From the NCBI GenBank assembly GCA_030427505.1, contig JAUICH010000010.1:1-64000 (forward strand): 64,000 nucleotides of DNA, given 5' to 3'. Positions 61,052-64,000 of the stretch are shown in pieces. The number at the start of each line of letters is the position of its first letter. Position 1 is the stretch's first letter. The translations under genes and the position numbers were made by a program. The notes below the pieces were generated by a model. The model had not been told where the DNA came from. It saw nothing but the letters and a program-made list of their open reading frames with translations, and did not search any database. The stretch is from Verrucomicrobiia bacterium (GTDB taxonomy: Bacteria; Verrucomicrobiota; Verrucomicrobiia; Verrucomicrobiales; DEV007).

Positions 61052-61561
61052 CTACCAGACCAGGCCATCATGGGCCTTTTTCCACGCGGCGACGGCGGCG
61101 ATGAGAGCACCCTCTGCCCGGAGCAGGCCATCAGCTAGTTCGATGACCAGTTCATTGGGCCAGATGTAGCCGCTGCTGGCGCTTTCAGCCACCAGGCCCA
61201 TTGCCGCTTCGTAGTCGTGTTGGAGTGCCAGGATCGAAATGGCCACGCAGGCCACCGCGGGTGACCGGCTGATCCCGGCGTCACAGTGAACGATCAACTT
61301 TGTGGCGTCATTGAGTTCTTCAGAAGCGGCCTTTGCGTGAAGCCAATCAAACAACTGGACCATGGCCTTGGCCGTGGGGGCATCGGGTTCGGTGGGGGAC
61401 GTCACGTCTGAAAAACGCAGCAGCAGCCAATTGGTGTCTTTCACCAGTTTGGGCTTCAGGTCCGAAACATCGGCATACGAGTTCTGTACCGAAATCAGAA
61501 GCGTTTCAGCATCCGATTCATGTTCTTCCAGTTCGTGACGGGCGCAGATGGCGAGTTGCAT
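61052..61561 (-). CDS. Dual-specificity/tyrosine phosphatase-like protein
   Basis: 169 aa, no signal peptide. The phosphatase loop HCDAGISRS (92-100) gives nucleophile Cys93 and Arg99. A likely general-acid Asp sits in SDVTSPTEPDAP (about 52-60). Short, so a compact PTP/DSP fold. Substrate unknown; a phosphoprotein or phospholipid is possible. The gene stands alone and converges on the TpsB gene. Confidence 0.8.
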   Translation of the reverse strand: MQLAICARHELEEHESDAETLLISVQNSYADVSDLKPKLVKDTNWLLLRFSDVTSPTEPDAPTAKAMVQLFDWLHAKAASEELNDATKLIVHCDAGISRSPAVACVAISILALQHDYEAAMGLVAESASSGYIWPNELVIELADGLLRAEGALIAAVAAWKKAHDGLVW

Positions 61562-61687
61562 GCCGGGGGGGAAATGTCGATTCGGGAATTCTTGAAGAAT
61601 AACAGGCCGTGCTTGTCACGAAAAGCAGGTTTCCTCAGTGAGCTTTACCGGTAGAAAAGGTGCTGGGCTTCCCTTAGCTTCCGGTCC

Positions 61688-63115
61688 ATGGACGACTCCC
61701 GTTTTCCCCGCCGCCGTTTCATCCGGAGCTCCCTTGCTGGAGTGGCCGGTTTTACGGCCCTGTCCGCCACATCCTCTTCCGCGGAGGAGACCAGTCCGGA
61801 TCAGTTCCCAGAAGCGGCCCGTCAGCTTCCCCTGGATACCGATGCGGACGTTATCGTTTGCGGCGCGGGCCCGGCGGGAATCGCGGCGGCACTCTCCGCC
61901 GCCCGCGCGGGCGCCAAGACACGGCTCTTCGAAGTGCACGGTTGTCTTGGCGGTGTCTGGACCGCTGGCTTGCTAACCTACATTTTCGATTTCGACAAAC
62001 CGGGGCTGACCCGGGAGATCATCCGCATCCTGGACTCCCGCGACGCCCGCCGGAGCGAAAACCCCAGCCGATTTGTCTATGAGCCTGAGGAAATGAAGAT
62101 CCTCCTGGAGGAACTTTGCCTGGAGGCCGGCGTGCAAGTTCAGTTGTTCACCCGCGTTACCGCCGCCTACCGCGAGGGTAAGCGGCTGAACACCATCGTT
62201 ACCGAATCCAAAGCAGGCCGGCAGGCCTGGCGCGCGCCGGTTTTCATCGACGCCACGGGCGATGGCGACTTGGGCGCGCTGGCCGGTTGCGAATGGGAAA
62301 TCGGTCAGTCCGCTGACTGTCCCTGCCAGCCCATGACGATGAACGCCCTGGCCGTGGTGCGGGACACCGAGGCCCTCGGCAAATACATCTCCTTCAACGG
62401 CACTGATGCCTTTACCGGGGAAGGGGGGCACATCACCGCCGTGGAAGCCTTCAAGGGCGAGTTGAAAAGGGCGGGGGTGGAAGCCTCCTACGGGCATCCC
62501 ACCATCTTCCATGTCCGGGACGGCCTGGTGATGCTCATGCTGAACCATGAATACGGCATCAAACCCTGGGACGCCGCCGCCATTACCGAGGCCACCATGC
62601 GCTCCCGGGCCGAAGTCTTCCGCATCATGCGCGCCCTTCGCAAGCTGGGCGGGCCCTGGGAAGGGCTCCAGATTGCCGCTACCGCCGAGCAGATTGGCGT
62701 GCGTGACGGGCGGCGCATTCGCGGGCGCTACCAAGTTGTCAGGGAGGACCTCATTACCGGCGCCCGGTTTGATGACGCGGTAGCCAGGGTCACCTTTGGC
62801 GTCGATATCCATGCCCACAGCAAAGAGGCGAACCAGAAGGAAGCCATCACCCGGGCCGATACCAAGGCCCGGCCTTACGATATACCGCTCCGCGCCCTGA
62901 TCGCGAAGGACGTGGACGGTCTCCTGATGGCGGGCCGCTGCATCAGTGGAGATTTCGTGGCCCACGCCAGCTACCGCGTGACTGGAAATGCCGTCGCCAT
63001 GGGCGAGGCCGCCGGGGCCGTGGCCGCTATAGCCGCCCAGACGAAGCGTCTTCCGCATGAGATTGGCTGGAAGGAAGCCGCGCCTCTGTTGGAAAGCCTG
63101 CGCCGGACCGGATGA
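61688..63115 (+). CDS. Tat-exported FAD-dependent oxidoreductase
   Basis: 475 aa. A Tat signal (RRRFIRSSLAGVAGFTAL) precedes a FAD Rossmann fold (DADVIVCGAGPAGIAAALSAARAGAKTRLFE). CLGGVWTAGLLTYIF and FIDATGDGDLGALAGCEW are hallmarks of the FAD_oxidored family seen in sugar-degrading loci. The end has GLLMAGRCISGDFVAHASYRVTGNAVAMGEAAG. FAD must be inserted before Tat export. The substrate is not indicated by any neighbour. Confidence 0.88.
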   Translation: MDDSRFPRRRFIRSSLAGVAGFTALSATSSSAEETSPDQFPEAARQLPLDTDADVIVCGAGPAGIAAALSAARAGAKTRLFEVHGCLGGVWTAGLLTYIFDFDKPGLTREIIRILDSRDARRSENPSRFVYEPEEMKILLEELCLEAGVQVQLFTRVTAAYREGKRLNTIVTESKAGRQAWRAPVFIDATGDGDLGALAGCEWEIGQSADCPCQPMTMNALAVVRDTEALGKYISFNGTDAFTGEGGHITAVEAFKGELKRAGVEASYGHPTIFHVRDGLVMLMLNHEYGIKPWDAAAITEATMRSRAEVFRIMRALRKLGGPWEGLQIAATAEQIGVRDGRRIRGRYQVVREDLITGARFDDAVARVTFGVDIHAHSKEANQKEAITRADTKARPYDIPLRALIAKDVDGLLMAGRCISGDFVAHASYRVTGNAVAMGEAAGAVAAIAAQTKRLPHEIGWKEAAPLLESLRRTG

Positions 63116-63144
63116 TACGACGCGGGATTTCCCCGGAAAAACCG

Positions 63145-63173
63145 TTGGAATTGGACGAAGCTTGTGCTAGTTT
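63145..63173 (+). promoter_or_regulatory. Possible promoter of the cimA leader
   Basis: TTGGAA, 17-bp spacer, TAGTTT. The match is modest (four and three of six) but spacing is ideal. It would start transcription near 63180, a few bases before the leader-peptide ATG. Confidence 0.4.
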
Positions 63174-63184
63174 CCGGCCTTCTC

Positions 63185-63241
63185 ATGCAGCCCCACGGTC
63201 TGATTATTGACTCCATTATCATTGCAATCATCCATGCCTGA
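63185..63241 (+). CDS. Isoleucine-rich leader peptide
   Basis: 18 aa: MQPHGLIIDSIIIAIIHA, with seven Ile codons and one Leu. It ends in TGA and precedes cimA by 110 nt. This is the composition of a transcription-attenuation leader for isoleucine genes: scarce charged tRNA-Ile would stall the ribosome on the Ile codons. No clear Shine-Dalgarno sequence is present, as is common in this window. Confidence 0.7.
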   Translation: MQPHGLIIDSIIIAIIHA

Positions 63242-63276
63242 GCCTGGGCGGGTTTGATTGCGACCGTTTGTTTTTT
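63195..63276 (+). terminator. Candidate attenuator terminator of cimA
   Basis: The 3' arm 63255-63267 (TGATTGC then GACCGT) can pair with two upstream segments in the leader, GCAATCA (63224-63230, perfect) and ACGGTC (63195-63200, perfect), and is followed by TTGTTTTTT. The 5' arms lie within the leader-peptide codons, so a ribosome stalled on the Ile codons would keep the hairpin from forming. The bulge between the arms is 23 nt, so the fold is not a classic one and needs energy calculation. Confidence 0.5.
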
Positions 63277-63351
63277 CTTAACAAGCTGCATGTTCCTGAA
63301 CGGCTCGATCTTGCCCGCCATCCGGCACGGCGTTACTACCTCCTGTGTGCC

Positions 63352-64000
63352 ATGAACGACACCTCCACTGCCTCTTCTTTGAAGAGGGTGCAACTGTATG
63401 ACACCACCCTGCGTGACGGAACGCAGGGTGAAGGCGTGAGCTTCAGTTCGCTCGACAAGATCCGCATCGCGCGGAAACTGGACGAGTTCGGCATGGACTA
63501 CATTGAAGGCGGCTGGCCCGGTTCCAATCCGAAGGACGTCGAGTTCTTTAAAGAAGCCCGGAAACAGGAATGGCAGCACGCCAAGATCGCGGCATTCGGC
63601 AGCACTCGCCGGCACGACATGGCGGTCGAAGACGATCCGCAGATCGCCACCCTCTTGGCAGCCCAGACCCCGGTCATCACCTTCTTCGGCAAGAGCTGGA
63701 AGCTCCACGTCACCGAAGTGCTGCGCACCACGGTGGAGACGAACTTTGACATGATCCGCGATACGGCTTCCTACCTGAAAGAACAGGGTAAGGAAGTGGT
63801 TTACGATGCGGAGCACTTCTTCGACGGCTACAAAGACGATCCCGAGCATGGCCTGGCCACCCTTCAGGCCGCCAAGGAAGGCGGCGCGGTGATCCTGGTA
63901 CTCTGCGACACGAACGGCGGCACGTTGCCTGACGAAGTGGCGGACATCACACGCGTCGTCATAGAACGTCTCGACATGCCGGTGGGCATCCACACCCATG
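63352..64000 (+). CDS. cimA: Citramalate synthase, 5' part (runs off the window)
   Basis: 216 codons are visible from ATG 63352. The N-terminus YDTTLRDGTQGEGVSFSSLDK, the segment DYIEGGWPGSNPKDVEFF and VVYDAEHFFDGYKDDPEH are typical of CimA rather than LeuA or NifV. It condenses acetyl-CoA and pyruvate to citramalate, the first step of the threonine-independent isoleucine route. An Ile-rich leader upstream fits that role. The window ends at VGIHTH, inside the metal-binding HxH region of the TIM barrel. Confidence 0.93.
   Translation, partial: MNDTSTASSLKRVQLYDTTLRDGTQGEGVSFSSLDKIRIARKLDEFGMDYIEGGWPGSNPKDVEFFKEARKQEWQHAKIAAFGSTRRHDMAVEDDPQIATLLAAQTPVITFFGKSWKLHVTEVLRTTVETNFDMIRDTASYLKEQGKEVVYDAEHFFDGYKDDPEHGLATLQAAKEGGAVILVLCDTNGGTLPDEVADITRVVIERLDMPVGIHTH

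Overview
The window is about 62-65% G+C and looks like a chromosome segment from the Planctomycetota-Verrucomicrobiota group. I favour Verrucomicrobiota, but sequence reading alone does not settle it. The grounds are a DUF1501 gene beside a PSD1/planctomycete-cytochrome gene, a tandem DUF1080 protein, Tat-exported Gfo/Idh and FAD oxidoreductases, a MoxR/DUF58/vWA operon carrying very large extra genes, and mostly weak Shine-Dalgarno sequences. No RNA gene, CRISPR array or intact mobile element was found.

Layout. 1-674 holds no supportable gene. 675-6371 (minus) carries three paralogous exported caspase-like/FGE-domain proteins, each preceded by the same 34-nt element. 6617-12352 (minus) is a degradative block: DUF1501, PSD1 cytochrome and a PQQ-type propeller. 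12522-16801 (plus) holds rsfS, cinA, a thioredoxin-fold protein and a SulP permease. 16860-19886 (minus) pairs a GT4 glycosyltransferase with asparagine synthase, probably for a surface polysaccharide. 20157-26891 is mixed: Gfo/Idh oxidoreductase, small unknowns, an adenylate cyclase, a TIGR01777 epimerase, an MBL-fold hydrolase and a methyltransferase. 26960-27484 is a low-GC JAB/MPN gene. 27452-31366 (minus) is a redoxin gene with two heme c/copper type II monooxygenase-like/EF-hand proteins. 31624-34742 has the DUF1080 protein, Dps and two small Cys-rich genes divergent across a Fur-box-like palindrome. 34776-38758 (minus) is DhaL, DhaK and a bifunctional aldolase/dehydrogenase.

39229-56659 (plus) is one long operon of eight genes: two paralogous beta-rich exported proteins, a coiled-coil membrane protein, MoxR ATPase, a 1486-aa TPR/propeller protein, DUF58, and two membrane vWA proteins. 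It closes with a terminator at the last stop codon. It is a Bat/MoxR-like envelope system with unusual additions. After fumC (minus) comes a decayed two-partner-secretion exoprotein followed by an intact TpsB transporter, a small dual-specificity phosphatase and a FAD oxidoreductase. The window ends inside cimA, citramalate synthase of isoleucine synthesis.

The most notable items are: (1) an 18-residue leader peptide with seven isoleucines and a terminator-like structure ahead of cimA; (2) secreted proteins joining a c-type heme site to a complete set of PHM-type copper ligands; (3) the caspase/FGE trio with a shared upstream element that also occurs at the head of the MoxR operon; (4) the Fur-like palindrome between two Cys-rich genes; (5) the relic exoprotein beside TpsB.
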